Source: a bacterium (GTDB lineage: Bacteria; Patescibacteriota; Saccharimonadia; Saccharimonadales; UBA4665). Taken from it: a DNA stretch of 64,000 nucleotides. Below the pieces are notes generated by a model, which saw nothing but the letters and a program-made list of their open reading frames with translations, searched no databases and was not told the DNA's origin. Shown piece by piece: positions 1-10,349 of the stretch. The stretch covers positions 1 through 64,000 of the forward strand of contig JAJZAD010000001.1 in assembly GCA_021799575.1 (NCBI GenBank), written 5' to 3'. The position numbers were made by a program, and so were the translations under genes. Within the stretch, counting starts at the first letter, position 1; every line of letters starts with the position of its first letter.

Positions 1-82
1 CCTCGTTGCGCAGCCGTTAGGTGCTTCATAGTTAAATCCTCCTAGATTTAATATTATGAATTTATTCTAACGGTTGCGTTTG
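1..82 (-). mobile_element. IS30-family element, truncated by window edge (transposase start MKHLTAAQR and terminal end)
   Basis: Minus strand of 1-29 encodes MKHLTAAQR, the same N-terminus as the IS30 transposase at 15189; 1-82 aligns with 15150-15225, including TAACGGTTGC(A/G)TTTG end sequence. Confidence 0.6.
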
Positions 83-149
83 ATGTTAGAAGTTTCGTGA
101 TTGTGATTTGTTATACTTAATTTAAATAATCAATCGGGAGTAAATAAAG

Positions 150-827
150 TTGAGTAAGTCTTTTTGGGGAGTTATAGCGGCAATAGTGATAATTTTCGGC
201 ATCGTATTTTTTGCTACTCGCAGTAACAATACTGCCGGCGGTAGCGGTTCGACAGGATCATATAATGTTGAAGGTTTAGGTAAAGCCGGCGTAAAGCTGG
301 TCGAATACGGGGATTATGAATGTCCGTACTGTGAAGAATATTATCCGATCGTCAAACAAGTGGTAAGCGACGAGTTTAACAATATTACTTTTCAGTTCGT
401 TAATTTTCCCCTGACTTCAATTCACCCCAATGCTTATGCCGGTGCCAGAGCCGCTCAAGCTGCGGCCTTAATGGGCAAGTTCTGGCAAATGCATGATGCG
501 CTATATAATTCCGGCAACTGGCAGGTTTGGAGTACTTCATCCAACCCGATACCGTATTTCAAGCAATATGCTAAGAGCTTAGGTTTAAACGTCAACACCT
601 TCATGAAGGATTTCAACTCCAACCAGGTAAACAACATCATCGAGGCGGATATGAACAAAGGCAACAAGTTAAATATCCAGGGCACACCGACTTTCTTCCT
701 GGACGGCAAACAAATCTCCGTCGCGCCTCAAGTTAGCGCCTTTGAGAAGTTAATTAACCAAGCTATCGCCGCTCACGGTAAGGTCACCAACACTAAGAGC
801 GGAGCTACGGCCCAGACTAAGAAATAA
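150..827 (+). CDS. DsbA-family thiol-disulfide oxidoreductase, N-terminal TM anchor
   Basis: 225 aa, TM helix then thioredoxin-fold motif YGDYECPYCEEYYP and GTPTFFLDGKQI; TTG start. Confidence 0.88.
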   Translation: MSKSFWGVIAAIVIIFGIVFFATRSNNTAGGSGSTGSYNVEGLGKAGVKLVEYGDYECPYCEEYYPIVKQVVSDEFNNITFQFVNFPLTSIHPNAYAGARAAQAAALMGKFWQMHDALYNSGNWQVWSTSSNPIPYFKQYAKSLGLNVNTFMKDFNSNQVNNIIEADMNKGNKLNIQGTPTFFLDGKQISVAPQVSAFEKLINQAIAAHGKVTNTKSGATAQTKK

Positions 828-828
828 A

Positions 829-921
829 TTAGTAATAGATAAACTGCTGCCAGCTGGGGCGGCGTACCTTTACTTCTATAGTCTGAGCTTCGGGATTATC
901 CGTTTTAACCGATATTGACAT
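829..921 (-). CDS. possible 30-aa small protein
   Basis: MSISVKTDNPEAQTIEVKVRRPSWQQFIYY, with AAAGGA ribosome-binding-like sequence 8 nt upstream of ATG. Confidence 0.3.
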   Translation of the reverse strand: MSISVKTDNPEAQTIEVKVRRPSWQQFIYY

Positions 922-1190
922 TTATTTAATCCTTTCTTTTGTTTTTTTTGGCGCCAGAATAGTTACCCATCCTTTATGCGCAGTTTTTGTTTTGGTTGTT
1001 TGTTTATCTTTCTTTCAAGGCTTCTTGGTTCCGGTCGCCTTGGATCAGATTGCCAAAAATTGTAGCGGCCTCTAACTCCTATGTCAAGAAGTTAATTTGT
1101 GTATTCAGAAAAATGGTTATTTCCCACTCTCTAATACACCTTAATGTTCAGCTGTCCTTAAGATCTGAACAAATAATCTTAAAGGTTTAT

Positions 1191-1781
1191 TCAGGCAATT
1201 GAAATATACAGCCAATTCTGATCACTATACTTGCGCACGCTTGGCAAAATACCATCCGTTTCCTGTTGCCTTCTGAGCGCTTCACGAACTTTAGTGGAAG
1301 AGGCACCGGGAACAAAACTGTTGATGAGCTGTACTTTCTGTGGTTGGACAGGTAACTGGTTAAGCCATAACCGAACATAGTCCTTATCTCCTTCCCTGAT
1401 CCCGACGATTAATTCCGAAGATCTAAGCAGGCTCTCGACTTTAGGCCATTGTTTAAGTCTGGCCAATGTGTCCGACCCGATCAGGAAGACCAGAGTAGCT
1501 CCTTTAAACCGATAACTAAGCTTGGGTAAGGTATGTTCGACACTAAAACTAATAGAGCTGTCTTCTATTAGCCCCAACCGTTGATGCGGCCTAATAGCCT
1601 GACGTACCATAGCCACCCGATGAGCAAAGTGAGCCACGTCGGTTTTATTCCGGCGATAACGTTCCGGCATAAAATACACCTTGTCTAACCGTCCCAGATT
1701 AACCGCCTGTAAGGCAAAACCGATGTGTCCGGTATGAATCGGATTAAACGTACCGCTGTAGATTCCGATTCTCGCTTTCAT
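1191..1781 (-). CDS. nadD: nicotinate-nucleotide adenylyltransferase
   Basis: GIYSGTFNPIHTGHIGFA nucleotidyltransferase motif and C-terminal SSTKVREALRR. Confidence 0.88.
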   Translation of the reverse strand: MKARIGIYSGTFNPIHTGHIGFALQAVNLGRLDKVYFMPERYRRNKTDVAHFAHRVAMVRQAIRPHQRLGLIEDSSISFSVEHTLPKLSYRFKGATLVFLIGSDTLARLKQWPKVESLLRSSELIVGIREGDKDYVRLWLNQLPVQPQKVQLINSFVPGASSTKVREALRRQQETDGILPSVRKYSDQNWLYISIA

Positions 1782-1957
1782 TGATCCTGAGGTCCTCCTT
1801 CACAGCATTTAGTGATATAGCGACACTTAGGGCAGACATAATGGCCATGCACCGGCTCCAAGGGATAGGCACCGCATTTATCGCAAATTAGATATTCTGA
1901 ATAAGCGGGCTGACTAGGATCTTGGACTGGCTCAGGGGCTATATTTTCTCCGTTCAT
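1778..1957 (-). CDS. small zinc-ribbon protein (59 aa), ATGA overlap with nadD
   Basis: Hand translation MNGENIAPEPVQDPSQPAYSEYLICDKCGAYPLEPVHGHYVCPKCRYITKCCEGGPQDQ; CxxC..CxxC. Below the length cutoff of the ORF track. Confidence 0.65.
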   Translation of the reverse strand: MNGENIAPEPVQDPSQPAYSEYLICDKCGAYPLEPVHGHYVCPKCRYITKCCEGGPQDQ

Positions 1958-1986
1958 GATTTATATTTTACGCTCGTTGGCTGACT

Positions 1987-3330
1987 TTAAGCTGCACATT
2001 TAACGCTAATATTGCAAACTCGGCACTTTTCTATTAGTCGGTTTCTGGGCCTGGTGTTTAAATGACCTTTGGGACAATAAAAGGTCAGCGAACCGTACTT
2101 GTCTTCGTCCGCTAACCCCTCACTCGTTTGAACGTTCTGTGAACTGACTTTATTGACCGGCAGTCCGGGACATGAATGCGAGTCCGCGTATCTCAAAGCC
2201 TGGTTGAGCTCTTTAACCTCCATAGTGTAATCGTTGACTGCGTTTGCCAGCCTTGCTTGATAAATATGCCATGCTGCTTTGGAGCCGAACACCAACGGGT
2301 CAATATCCCTGTCCGAAACCGACCGCACTACGGCGTAGCGCTGAGACAATTCGTGTAATTTGAGAACGGCATCCATCGGCGATTCAAGCTCGTCCGCCGA
2401 CGCAATCAGCTCATCGGCTATATCTGCGCAAATGTGTTTAAGCTCCAACTCATAGCGTTCACACTGAGCCTTATGGGCAATATAATCTTGTCCGGTTTGA
2501 TTGGTGCCGTAGAACGTACCGCCGGCGATCTCGTCATATAGACGCACTATATCTAAAGCACCGTTGGGTAACAAGCTGTTATGAATTAAGAGCGGCGTGT
2601 CAAGTATGCCTGCCTGATCAAGATCGGATATATCCACCCCAACCAGTCTTTTATATATCTCATTAACCGTGGATTTATCGTGCTGACGACCGGATTCGTC
2701 TTTGCCGGCAACAAAGGCGGTTTCGGTTCCGATACCGTTGTCATCCTTACTGGTTACTTGGATGGACAAGCTCATGGTAGAAGTAAAAAATCCGTATTCA
2801 GGCATATCCTCGGCCAAGGAGAAGACCACAAACGAATAATCATCGATTGTACCATGCCTTACCAGATCTTCGAGCCGAAAACAATTGTTATTCTCAGCTA
2901 ACATACGCCTACGCAGCACTCCCTTTTCATCTCCACCGATAAACTTAAGGCTATTGGCCTGTATGGAACGATCGCTCTGACCGTACTGGGCTAATGAGCC
3001 GTCCGCTTGTATCTGCCTATAGGCCTTGGGTCGTATGAAGCCGGATTTAAAGATCCGTTCGCTGAAATCCGCTTCCACATTTGAAATAACTAAATTCTTT
3101 CCGGTTTCGTCTCCCGCTCTCGCCCCCTTTAGAGCATCCAATAGCGAGTGAAACGGTTGATTGTCCGCCAGCTCTACTGTGCAGGCTTCAAGCGTAATTG
3201 CGCCGGCAAAGCTAGCAGCCTTAGCTAGTGAAAATTTATCGTCAGGAATTTCGCTGGCCAGCAGGACCTGAGAAGAAGGATAGGCTGCTAACTGCTCCGA
3301 ACCTTTTACTAATAAACTCTCTCCGTTCAA
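1987..3330 (-). CDS. conserved hypothetical protein with C-terminal Cys-rich segment
   Basis: 447-aa ORF; C-terminus FYCPKGHLNTRPRNRLIEKCRVCNISVKCAA looks zinc-binding. Confidence 0.75.
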   Translation of the reverse strand: MNGESLLVKGSEQLAAYPSSQVLLASEIPDDKFSLAKAASFAGAITLEACTVELADNQPFHSLLDALKGARAGDETGKNLVISNVEADFSERIFKSGFIRPKAYRQIQADGSLAQYGQSDRSIQANSLKFIGGDEKGVLRRRMLAENNNCFRLEDLVRHGTIDDYSFVVFSLAEDMPEYGFFTSTMSLSIQVTSKDDNGIGTETAFVAGKDESGRQHDKSTVNEIYKRLVGVDISDLDQAGILDTPLLIHNSLLPNGALDIVRLYDEIAGGTFYGTNQTGQDYIAHKAQCERYELELKHICADIADELIASADELESPMDAVLKLHELSQRYAVVRSVSDRDIDPLVFGSKAAWHIYQARLANAVNDYTMEVKELNQALRYADSHSCPGLPVNKVSSQNVQTSEGLADEDKYGSLTFYCPKGHLNTRPRNRLIEKCRVCNISVKCAA

Positions 3331-3560
3331 AAAACCCTCTCTTTGTTCAGCGTCTCGAGAGAGGGGTAAAATACCGTGTCTTACGCTCTTGCTCGAGAGG
3401 CATGTGTTAGGTTAAAAAGCTTCGTATCTGGCTTGCTTTTGAGTAAATACTCAAGCTTACAGTTGCGGCACAGCTCAGGAATTACACCTGATTCCGAATA
3501 TTTTGGTTTTTAAGGTAAGTACAGTTTAGCATAAAAAAACTGTCCTGAGAGCCAATATGT

Positions 3561-4034
3561 TTATTTTAATCCTGGTCGTTGGTTTAATGCGGCCAGCCGG
3601 GACTGAAAACTCTGCGCCGCACCTTCCAGGCCGAGAACTTTTAGCGCACCGATCAGCACATACAAATTATCCACGTCCTGTTTAGGCAAAACAGCAGAGC
3701 GCTCAGCCTCGCGGAACAGATGTTCAACTTTTTCCACCAGCCATTTTTCCTGATTGGGTGTAACTTCGTTAGTTAGTAAGTGTTCTTTGGGTTTTTGTTC
3801 CACCACCTCTAACGAACGCGCGGAACGATCACGTTTTTTTAAATGCCCGCGTTTAATCAGGCTGTTAACATGCATAGCGACTGTCGCTACAGAATTGTAG
3901 TTTAATCCCAGCATAATCTCTCTATAGCTCGGACTGTATCCGTGCCTCTCTATGAAGTCGGTAATAAATGTCAATAGTTCCCGCTGTTTCTTGGTAGGCC
4001 TGATAGTTGCCTGGTTCGGTAATTGGGGAGGCAT
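3561..4034 (-). CDS. LexA-type winged-helix DNA-binding protein lacking the S24 peptidase domain
   Basis: TKKQRELLTFITDFIERHGYSPSYREIMLGLNYNSVATVAMHVNSLIKRGHLKKR matches LexA N-terminal HTH. ORF track starts at 4112; start at 4034 (MPPQLPNQ) avoids overlap with the upstream ORF. Confidence 0.75.
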   Translation of the reverse strand: MPPQLPNQATIRPTKKQRELLTFITDFIERHGYSPSYREIMLGLNYNSVATVAMHVNSLIKRGHLKKRDRSARSLEVVEQKPKEHLLTNEVTPNQEKWLVEKVEHLFREAERSAVLPKQDVDNLYVLIGALKVLGLEGAAQSFQSRLAALNQRPGLK

Positions 4035-4059
4035 AAGCAACAGTTCTTTTTTAGTCAGC

Positions 4060-4368
4060 TTACTGATTAGTGTTTCTAGACTCGTCGATTCGTTCGATAA
4101 GCTGACCGGCATTTAGCACGCCTTCAAGAAAACTTAAATCCGATCGGTCGTGCGAGTTCATACCGTTTAAGCGGTTGCATTCAGTTTCGGGTTTTAGCGC
4201 ATCATGCGAGGCAGGATGCGTATGTCCAACGGTGCCAAAATGGTTTTCTCTTGGCGAAGCCCAAGATTTACCGCCGCCGTTGTTGCCGAATTGAATGATG
4301 GCCTCGTCCAGCCAGTGGACAATTCTGCGTGGCAAAGAGGGATTCGACTGTTCAAAAAATTGTTCCAT
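4060..4368 (-). CDS. hypothetical protein
   Basis: 102-aa ORF in the same orientation between the HTH gene and the polymerase gene. Confidence 0.45.
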   Translation of the reverse strand: MEQFFEQSNPSLPRRIVHWLDEAIIQFGNNGGGKSWASPRENHFGTVGHTHPASHDALKPETECNRLNGMNSHDRSDLSFLEGVLNAGQLIERIDESRNTNQ

Positions 4369-4376
4369 AATTTAAT

Positions 4377-5738
4377 TTATCGGTTTGGGACCGCGGTTTT
4401 AATAGTAGTAGAAGTGGTTGTCTCTTTCTCCGGCAAAGTCATTGCCAGCCCCGCAAGTCCCCACCAGACATATGACAGTGTATCATCTGTCCACGCAAGT
4501 GTTAACAGGTTAACGAATGTTATGCCGATAAAAGATACCAGTAAAGTCAGTGCGAAAGGCGAGCGACGGCGTCTCCAGAGCATATATCCTACCCAGACGT
4601 TGATGCCGATAAACATTGTAAAACCCAGCCAACCCGATTCCTGACCGATCTCTAAAAAGTAATTTTCGGGAATACTGGCCGGGAGGTCATGGTTGTACAC
4701 ACTTCCCGGACCGGCCGTACCCGGCCCGTCACCTAAAGGATGATCAGCCATTTGTTTAAGACCCTGCTTGATAGCGCTTAAGTGCGCTTGGTCGGATCCG
4801 ATAGTTTTAGACCCGGTTTGAGTATGGAATATGATGTTCTGGAAATGCTTGCTGCTGCCTAAAACGGCGGAGGCTCCGACTAGGCATAAGACCAGGGCAA
4901 CCGTTAGCAGCATCAACGGCCGCTTGTATTTGTTCAGCCTATCCCTATTGAACCATACCGCACCGGCACCTAGTAGCGACAGCAGCGCGCCTATCCACGC
5001 ACCTCTTGAGTAACTGCCGTACAACACGGTTAGAGCACCGACTAGAAATAATATTTTTATCCAGGTCTGACGCTTGGGAAACCTAACCAACAAAACCGCC
5101 AGCGCCGCTATGGGTAGAATTAGGTAGGCACCGAGTGGATCAGCTCCGCGCAAGGTAGACAGAATGCGTACGTAGTTAGGGTTATTGTTGATAGTCTGAA
5201 AAGGGGCGATTGTGGTCTTAGCGTTGTATCCGAAATGGGCCAGCACGTCTTTTGGCAGCACGCTCATTTGCAACAGGCCGAACCCGATTACTAATACCGC
5301 CGGCCAGAGGATGAGCTGCATCCAGTAATGGTTCAAGTTTTTAGCCTTAATAGAAGCTGCCCAGCAGATAACAAAGAAGGCCAGAAAGCGCAAGTCGTCC
5401 AATAAGCCGTAGGCCAGGGCTTTAGTACTGACCCTATGCGCCGAATGAGCCCAAAAACCAATACTTAAGTCTAAGGCAGCATATGCAAATATGAGCCAGA
5501 CCAATTTAGAATTCAGTACGCCTTTTCTAACCTTGGGATCGAATACCAGCCATCCGATTACAATCAGACCGCAAATCAGTACTAGAAACTCTTTCCATAG
5601 TCTAACCAGGGTATAGTGGCCGAAATTTGAAGCAATCCAAACGGTTAGAAAAGCATGGAAAGGCAAAAGTAAAATTACGATTGCAATCAGACCAAGCACA
5701 AGACTGGCGAGCCTAGATTTAGCGGCCAACACTTTCAT
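4377..5738 (-). CDS. O-antigen ligase/polymerase (Wzy/WaaL-like) membrane protein
   Basis: 453 aa, ~10 TM helices, SYSRGAWIGALLSL and PLGDGPGTAGPGS...ENYFLEIGQESGWLGF motifs. Confidence 0.8.
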   Translation of the reverse strand: MKVLAAKSRLASLVLGLIAIVILLLPFHAFLTVWIASNFGHYTLVRLWKEFLVLICGLIVIGWLVFDPKVRKGVLNSKLVWLIFAYAALDLSIGFWAHSAHRVSTKALAYGLLDDLRFLAFFVICWAASIKAKNLNHYWMQLILWPAVLVIGFGLLQMSVLPKDVLAHFGYNAKTTIAPFQTINNNPNYVRILSTLRGADPLGAYLILPIAALAVLLVRFPKRQTWIKILFLVGALTVLYGSYSRGAWIGALLSLLGAGAVWFNRDRLNKYKRPLMLLTVALVLCLVGASAVLGSSKHFQNIIFHTQTGSKTIGSDQAHLSAIKQGLKQMADHPLGDGPGTAGPGSVYNHDLPASIPENYFLEIGQESGWLGFTMFIGINVWVGYMLWRRRRSPFALTLLVSFIGITFVNLLTLAWTDDTLSYVWWGLAGLAMTLPEKETTTSTTIKTAVPNR

Positions 5739-5942
5739 TTCATTCCATTATACCGATTTTAAGCCAGGGCTGATTTACAGTTATGAGCCACGGATATGAT
5801 CAACTGTACTTTCGAAATCTGTCTGGAAAAACCAAACGGCTGTACAAATCAACTCCATCCAATGTATCCTTAGGATATCGGTTGATCATCTGCTATCTTA
5901 ATAGCCGCCAGTTTCCGCGCGGATCAATCTTAGCTTAATTCA

Positions 5943-7379
5943 ATGAAGAACAGTTCGTCCCTGGTTTACAATGTCTTTTTGGTAGTCGGCGATTTCTTAG
6001 CATTGGTGGGGGCATTCTCAATCGCCTATATTTTACGTGTCAGTATCAGCCACGTGGCTATAGCTACCCCAATACGGGCTAGAAATTACCTTGAAACTTT
6101 TTTGGCTCTGCTGCCATTCTTTATCTTGTTCTTCGCTCTGCTGGGACTGTACTCGCAGGAAACTTACGAACAGAGGTTCAAAGAAGTACAGCGGTTAGCA
6201 GTCGGCGTATTTATCGGCATCCTGTTTATTATTAGCTACGGCTACGTCTTTAACGTACCGATCTTCCCTGCCAGACTGGTGATAATATACGGTTATATTT
6301 TGGCGTTGTTTATGATCATCGTCTTTCGCAACGTTACCAGATGGGGAAGACGTATACTGTTTAAGAATGGCAGCGGGATCAATAATGTGCTCATTGTCGG
6401 CGATACTAAAATCAGTCGCGAATTGATAGAAGTATTATCCCCGGCAGATAAAACTGGATACCGGGTACTGGGGGTAGTCGGCGGCGTTAAACACCCTTTA
6501 AAAACCTCATCTCCCTATGCCCTGTTCGCTAGTTTCGAACAAGCTTGTAGCAAGATAGGCCCAGGTATGCATACAATCATTCAAACCGAACTATATAGCG
6601 ATGAAGCTAAAAACAGCCGGATACTTACCTATGCTCAGGAAAACCATATCGAGTACCGATTCGTACCCGGTAATAGCGAGTTGTTCGTTGGCAATTTGGA
6701 GGCGCAAATCTTTCACGGCATTCCGGTAATCGACGTCCATCAAACGGCCTTAATCGGTTGGGGGCGCATCGTAAAGCGAACAACGGATTTACTGATCAGC
6801 ACTTTATCACTGATCATTTTCTCACCGTTAATGCTATTGATCGCTTTGGCCATTAAAATCTTCGACCGCGGACCGATCTTTTTCAGACAGGTCCGCCTGA
6901 CCAGGTTTAACCAGGAATTCAGGGTCTATAAGTTCCGCACCATCCATATGAAATACAACGGTCTGACACCTGAGGAGGCATTTACTAAAATGGGTAAGCC
7001 GGAACTGATTAAGGATTTCCGTAAGAACGGGGACTTTATTGACAACGATCCTCGGGTTTCCAGAATCGGCAGAATCCTCAGAAAAACATCTCTTGATGAA
7101 CTGCCCCAACTCATCAACGTGTTAAAAGGTGACTTGAGTCTGGTTGGCCCGAGAGCCTTGATACCGGAAGAACTGGAGTTATACACTAAACGTCACGCCA
7201 TTTTAAGCGTCAGGTCGGGTATCACCGGTCTGGCCCAAGTCTCAGGCAGAAAAGATATTTCCTTTGATGAACGCAGAAAACTCGACCTCTACTACGTTCA
7301 GAATTGGACTTTCTGGAGCGACCTGGTGATACTGTTTAAGACCATCTGGGTGGTATTAAACCACAAGGGAGCGGAGTAA
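5943..7379 (+). CDS. polyprenyl glycosylphosphotransferase (WbaP/CpsE-like sugar transferase)
   Basis: TM N-terminus; C-terminal KRTTDLLISTLSLIIFSPLMLLIALAIKI...RVYKFRT...SLDELPQLINVLKGDLSLVGPRAL. Confidence 0.93.
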   Translation: MKNSSSLVYNVFLVVGDFLALVGAFSIAYILRVSISHVAIATPIRARNYLETFLALLPFFILFFALLGLYSQETYEQRFKEVQRLAVGVFIGILFIISYGYVFNVPIFPARLVIIYGYILALFMIIVFRNVTRWGRRILFKNGSGINNVLIVGDTKISRELIEVLSPADKTGYRVLGVVGGVKHPLKTSSPYALFASFEQACSKIGPGMHTIIQTELYSDEAKNSRILTYAQENHIEYRFVPGNSELFVGNLEAQIFHGIPVIDVHQTALIGWGRIVKRTTDLLISTLSLIIFSPLMLLIALAIKIFDRGPIFFRQVRLTRFNQEFRVYKFRTIHMKYNGLTPEEAFTKMGKPELIKDFRKNGDFIDNDPRVSRIGRILRKTSLDELPQLINVLKGDLSLVGPRALIPEELELYTKRHAILSVRSGITGLAQVSGRKDISFDERRKLDLYYVQNWTFWSDLVILFKTIWVVLNHKGAE

Positions 7380-7381
7380 CA

Positions 7382-8518
7382 ATGGCTAAGAAGTTAAAAG
7401 TAGCGATCGTTTGTGATTGGTTAACCGGAACCGGCGGTGCCGAAAAAGTCGTTTTTGAACTGCACAAGATGTTTCCAGATGCCCCGATATATACTTCCCA
7501 ATACGACTCGAGCCCTAAAGTCTGGTACGGCTACAACTGGTTTGAAGACGCTGACATACGCACTTCTAAACTGCAGAACCTACCCAAAGGACTGAGGAAG
7601 TTCCTGCCGGTCTGTAGGGCCTTCGTATTCTCAAGATTAAACTTAAGCGAATACGATCTGATTATTTCATCATCAGGAGCCGAAGCTAAAGCCATACATG
7701 GCGGGCCGAACACATTGCACATTTGTTATTGCCACTCGCCCACTCAATACTATTGGTTCCGCTACGAAGAATACTTAAAACACCCCGGTTTTCCCTATGG
7801 TGCCAACTGGTTGGCCAGGTTAGGGCTCAAACTGTTGGTTACGCCTTTAAGGGCCTGGGACCGTCATGCCGCCAAACAGCCGGATATTATGGTTGCCAAT
7901 TCAACCCATACCCAAGCAATGATCAAAAAATACTACCGGCGAGATTCGGAAGTAATACATCCGCCCATAGATGTTGAACGGTTCAAGATCAAAGGAACCC
8001 CGCTCAATCGGCACGGTTTTGTCGTTGCCGGCAGGCAAACTCCGTATAAACGTATCGATCTCGCGGTACGGGCATGCAGCGAACTCAAGCTGCCTCTCGT
8101 AGTCATTGGTAACGGTCCGGAACATAGAAAGCTTGAACACCTTGCAGGACGCAGTGTTACTTTCTTAACCTCAGTTAGCGATGAAGACCTGCCCAAGCAC
8201 TTCAGCTCCTCACTAGCTTTAATCTTACCTTCCAACACGGAGGATTTCGGGGTCACGGCGATTGAAGCCATGGCTGCCGGCACACCGGTAATTGCTTATG
8301 CTAAGGGCGGTCCAAGAGACTATATTACTCCCAACAAAACAGGTCTATTCTTTGACAGGCTAACTGTTAAGTCGTTAGCTAAAGTGCTATCGGAGTTTAA
8401 CCCTGCTCGTTTTAACGCCAAAGAGATAGCCGCTTTCAGTGAAAACTTTTCGTCGGAAAAATTCATAAAGAACATGCGTACACTAATCAAAAGTAAGCTC
8501 GCGGAGTTTAACAAGTAG
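7382..8518 (+). CDS. GT4 glycosyltransferase
   Basis: DWLTGTGGAEKVVFEL, LPSNTEDFGVTAIEAMAAGTPVIAYAKGG. Confidence 0.9.
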   Translation: MAKKLKVAIVCDWLTGTGGAEKVVFELHKMFPDAPIYTSQYDSSPKVWYGYNWFEDADIRTSKLQNLPKGLRKFLPVCRAFVFSRLNLSEYDLIISSSGAEAKAIHGGPNTLHICYCHSPTQYYWFRYEEYLKHPGFPYGANWLARLGLKLLVTPLRAWDRHAAKQPDIMVANSTHTQAMIKKYYRRDSEVIHPPIDVERFKIKGTPLNRHGFVVAGRQTPYKRIDLAVRACSELKLPLVVIGNGPEHRKLEHLAGRSVTFLTSVSDEDLPKHFSSSLALILPSNTEDFGVTAIEAMAAGTPVIAYAKGGPRDYITPNKTGLFFDRLTVKSLAKVLSEFNPARFNAKEIAAFSENFSSEKFIKNMRTLIKSKLAEFNK

Positions 8519-8519
8519 C

Positions 8520-10349
8520 ATGTGCGGCATTATAGGCTACATAGGCAACAAGTCAGCGTGCGACGTGGTACTTAATGGTTTACGAGCTTTAGAATACCGC
8601 GGATACGATTCAGTAGGTATAGCCTATATGGACAACCATGGAGCAAGCAAAGTCGTTAAGCAAGCCGGCCGTGTAGAAGGCATTTATCCTCTTATCAACA
8701 AAGCAAACCTCCAGTCTCATGTAGCAATCGGCCATACACGTTGGGCAACTCACGGTTCGCCCAACATCATTAATGCTCATCCTCATATCAACGGAGACGG
8801 TTCGATTTTAGTAGTTCACAATGGGATTATAGAAAACTACCTAGAAATTAAACAGGAACTGACTAAAAATGGATACACGTTTATCAGTCAAACTGACACT
8901 GAAGTCATTCCTCATCTGATTGATTACTATTCTAAGCACTTAGGCACTTTCGAAGATGCGTTAACCGCCGCCTTAAATGATCTGAAAGGAGCATATGCTG
9001 TAGCCGTTATAACTACTAAAGAGCCGGATAAAATTTATGCAGCAAAACTGTCTAGCCCTCTGGTAATAGGTGTCGGTAAGCACAACGAATATTTCTTAGC
9101 TTCAGACCCTAATGCAATCTTGGAACATACCAAGAAAGTAGTCTTTCTGGAAGATTATGACCTTGCGATCATAAGTCGAGATAAATTATTTCTTAAAGAT
9201 TTGCACAAAAATATACCCAAACACCCTAAGGCTGAGCTGTTGGACTATGATCGAGACAAAGTTGTTTTGGGTGACTTTCCTAACTTCACCCTCAAAGAGA
9301 TTTTTGAAGCACCGGTTGCTATCAAAGCCGCTACTTTGGGTCGCATACAGGCAGACAAAGGAATAGTTAAACTTGGAGGCTTAGAAATAGTAGCTACCCA
9401 ATTGAAATTAATTGATCGTATTGTGATCGTTGCCTGTGGTACTTCTTATTATGCAGGTTTAGTCGGTGAATACCTTATTGAAGAGTTTGCCAGCATTCCT
9501 GTTGAGGTGCAATTGGCTAGCGAGTTTAAGTACCGCAAGGAGCCATTTTCTCGATCCAGTGTACTGCTTACCATATCCCAGTCAGGTGAAACGGCCGACA
9601 CTATAGCGGCATTAAATAAAGTCAAAGATTACGGTTGCCTGCGTCTCGGTATAGTTAACGCCACCGGCAGTAGTGTAGCCAGGCTAACTGATGCTGGAGT
9701 ATATTGCCATGCCGGGCCTGAACAGGCAGTAGCCTCAACTAAAGCCTTTATTTCCCAAGTCACAGTACTAATCTTAATAGCATTATATCTTTCAGACGGT
9801 ACAAACAGTTACAGAAAACTGCTCAAAGAACTAGAGCTGTTACCCGGTAAAGCTCAAAAAGTCTTGGACCAAGCTGACAAAATTAAATCAATCGCTTTAA
9901 AATACAAAAACTATAAAGATTTTATGTACGTTGGTCGAAAATACTGTTATCCTTGCGCTCTTGAGGGTGCGCTTAAGCTTAAAGAAATCTCCTACATTCA
10001 TGCCGAAGGGTACGCTGCAGGTGAAATGAAGCACGGTCCACTGGCTTTAATCGATAAAGATTTTCCCACGCTCGCACTCGCAACCGACTCGCCAGAACTG
10101 GATAAAACTATATCCAATCTGGAGGAGATCAAAGCTCGCGGCGGGCCGCTTGTTATTATTGCAAGTGAAGGTAATAAAAAGATTACTAAACTAGCTGACG
10201 ATTTAATCTACCTACCGGAGACTATGGAACAAACCCAACCTATACTAAGTGCGATCGTCCTACAGTTATTTGCCTATTTTATTGCTGAAGCCAAACAAGT
10301 AGATATTGACCGACCGCGTAATTTAGCCAAATCGGTAACAGTTGAATGA
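8520..10349 (+). CDS. glmS: glutamine--fructose-6-phosphate aminotransferase
   Basis: MCGIIGYIG N-terminal glutaminase and two SIS domains. Confidence 0.97.
   Translation: MCGIIGYIGNKSACDVVLNGLRALEYRGYDSVGIAYMDNHGASKVVKQAGRVEGIYPLINKANLQSHVAIGHTRWATHGSPNIINAHPHINGDGSILVVHNGIIENYLEIKQELTKNGYTFISQTDTEVIPHLIDYYSKHLGTFEDALTAALNDLKGAYAVAVITTKEPDKIYAAKLSSPLVIGVGKHNEYFLASDPNAILEHTKKVVFLEDYDLAIISRDKLFLKDLHKNIPKHPKAELLDYDRDKVVLGDFPNFTLKEIFEAPVAIKAATLGRIQADKGIVKLGGLEIVATQLKLIDRIVIVACGTSYYAGLVGEYLIEEFASIPVEVQLASEFKYRKEPFSRSSVLLTISQSGETADTIAALNKVKDYGCLRLGIVNATGSSVARLTDAGVYCHAGPEQAVASTKAFISQVTVLILIALYLSDGTNSYRKLLKELELLPGKAQKVLDQADKIKSIALKYKNYKDFMYVGRKYCYPCALEGALKLKEISYIHAEGYAAGEMKHGPLALIDKDFPTLALATDSPELDKTISNLEEIKARGGPLVIIASEGNKKITKLADDLIYLPETMEQTQPILSAIVLQLFAYFIAEAKQVDIDRPRNLAKSVTVE

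Noticed and set aside
4204-4644. 146-aa plus ORF opposite the polymerase gene
   Set aside because: Antisense to two minus-strand ORFs including the well-supported Wzy/WaaL-like gene.
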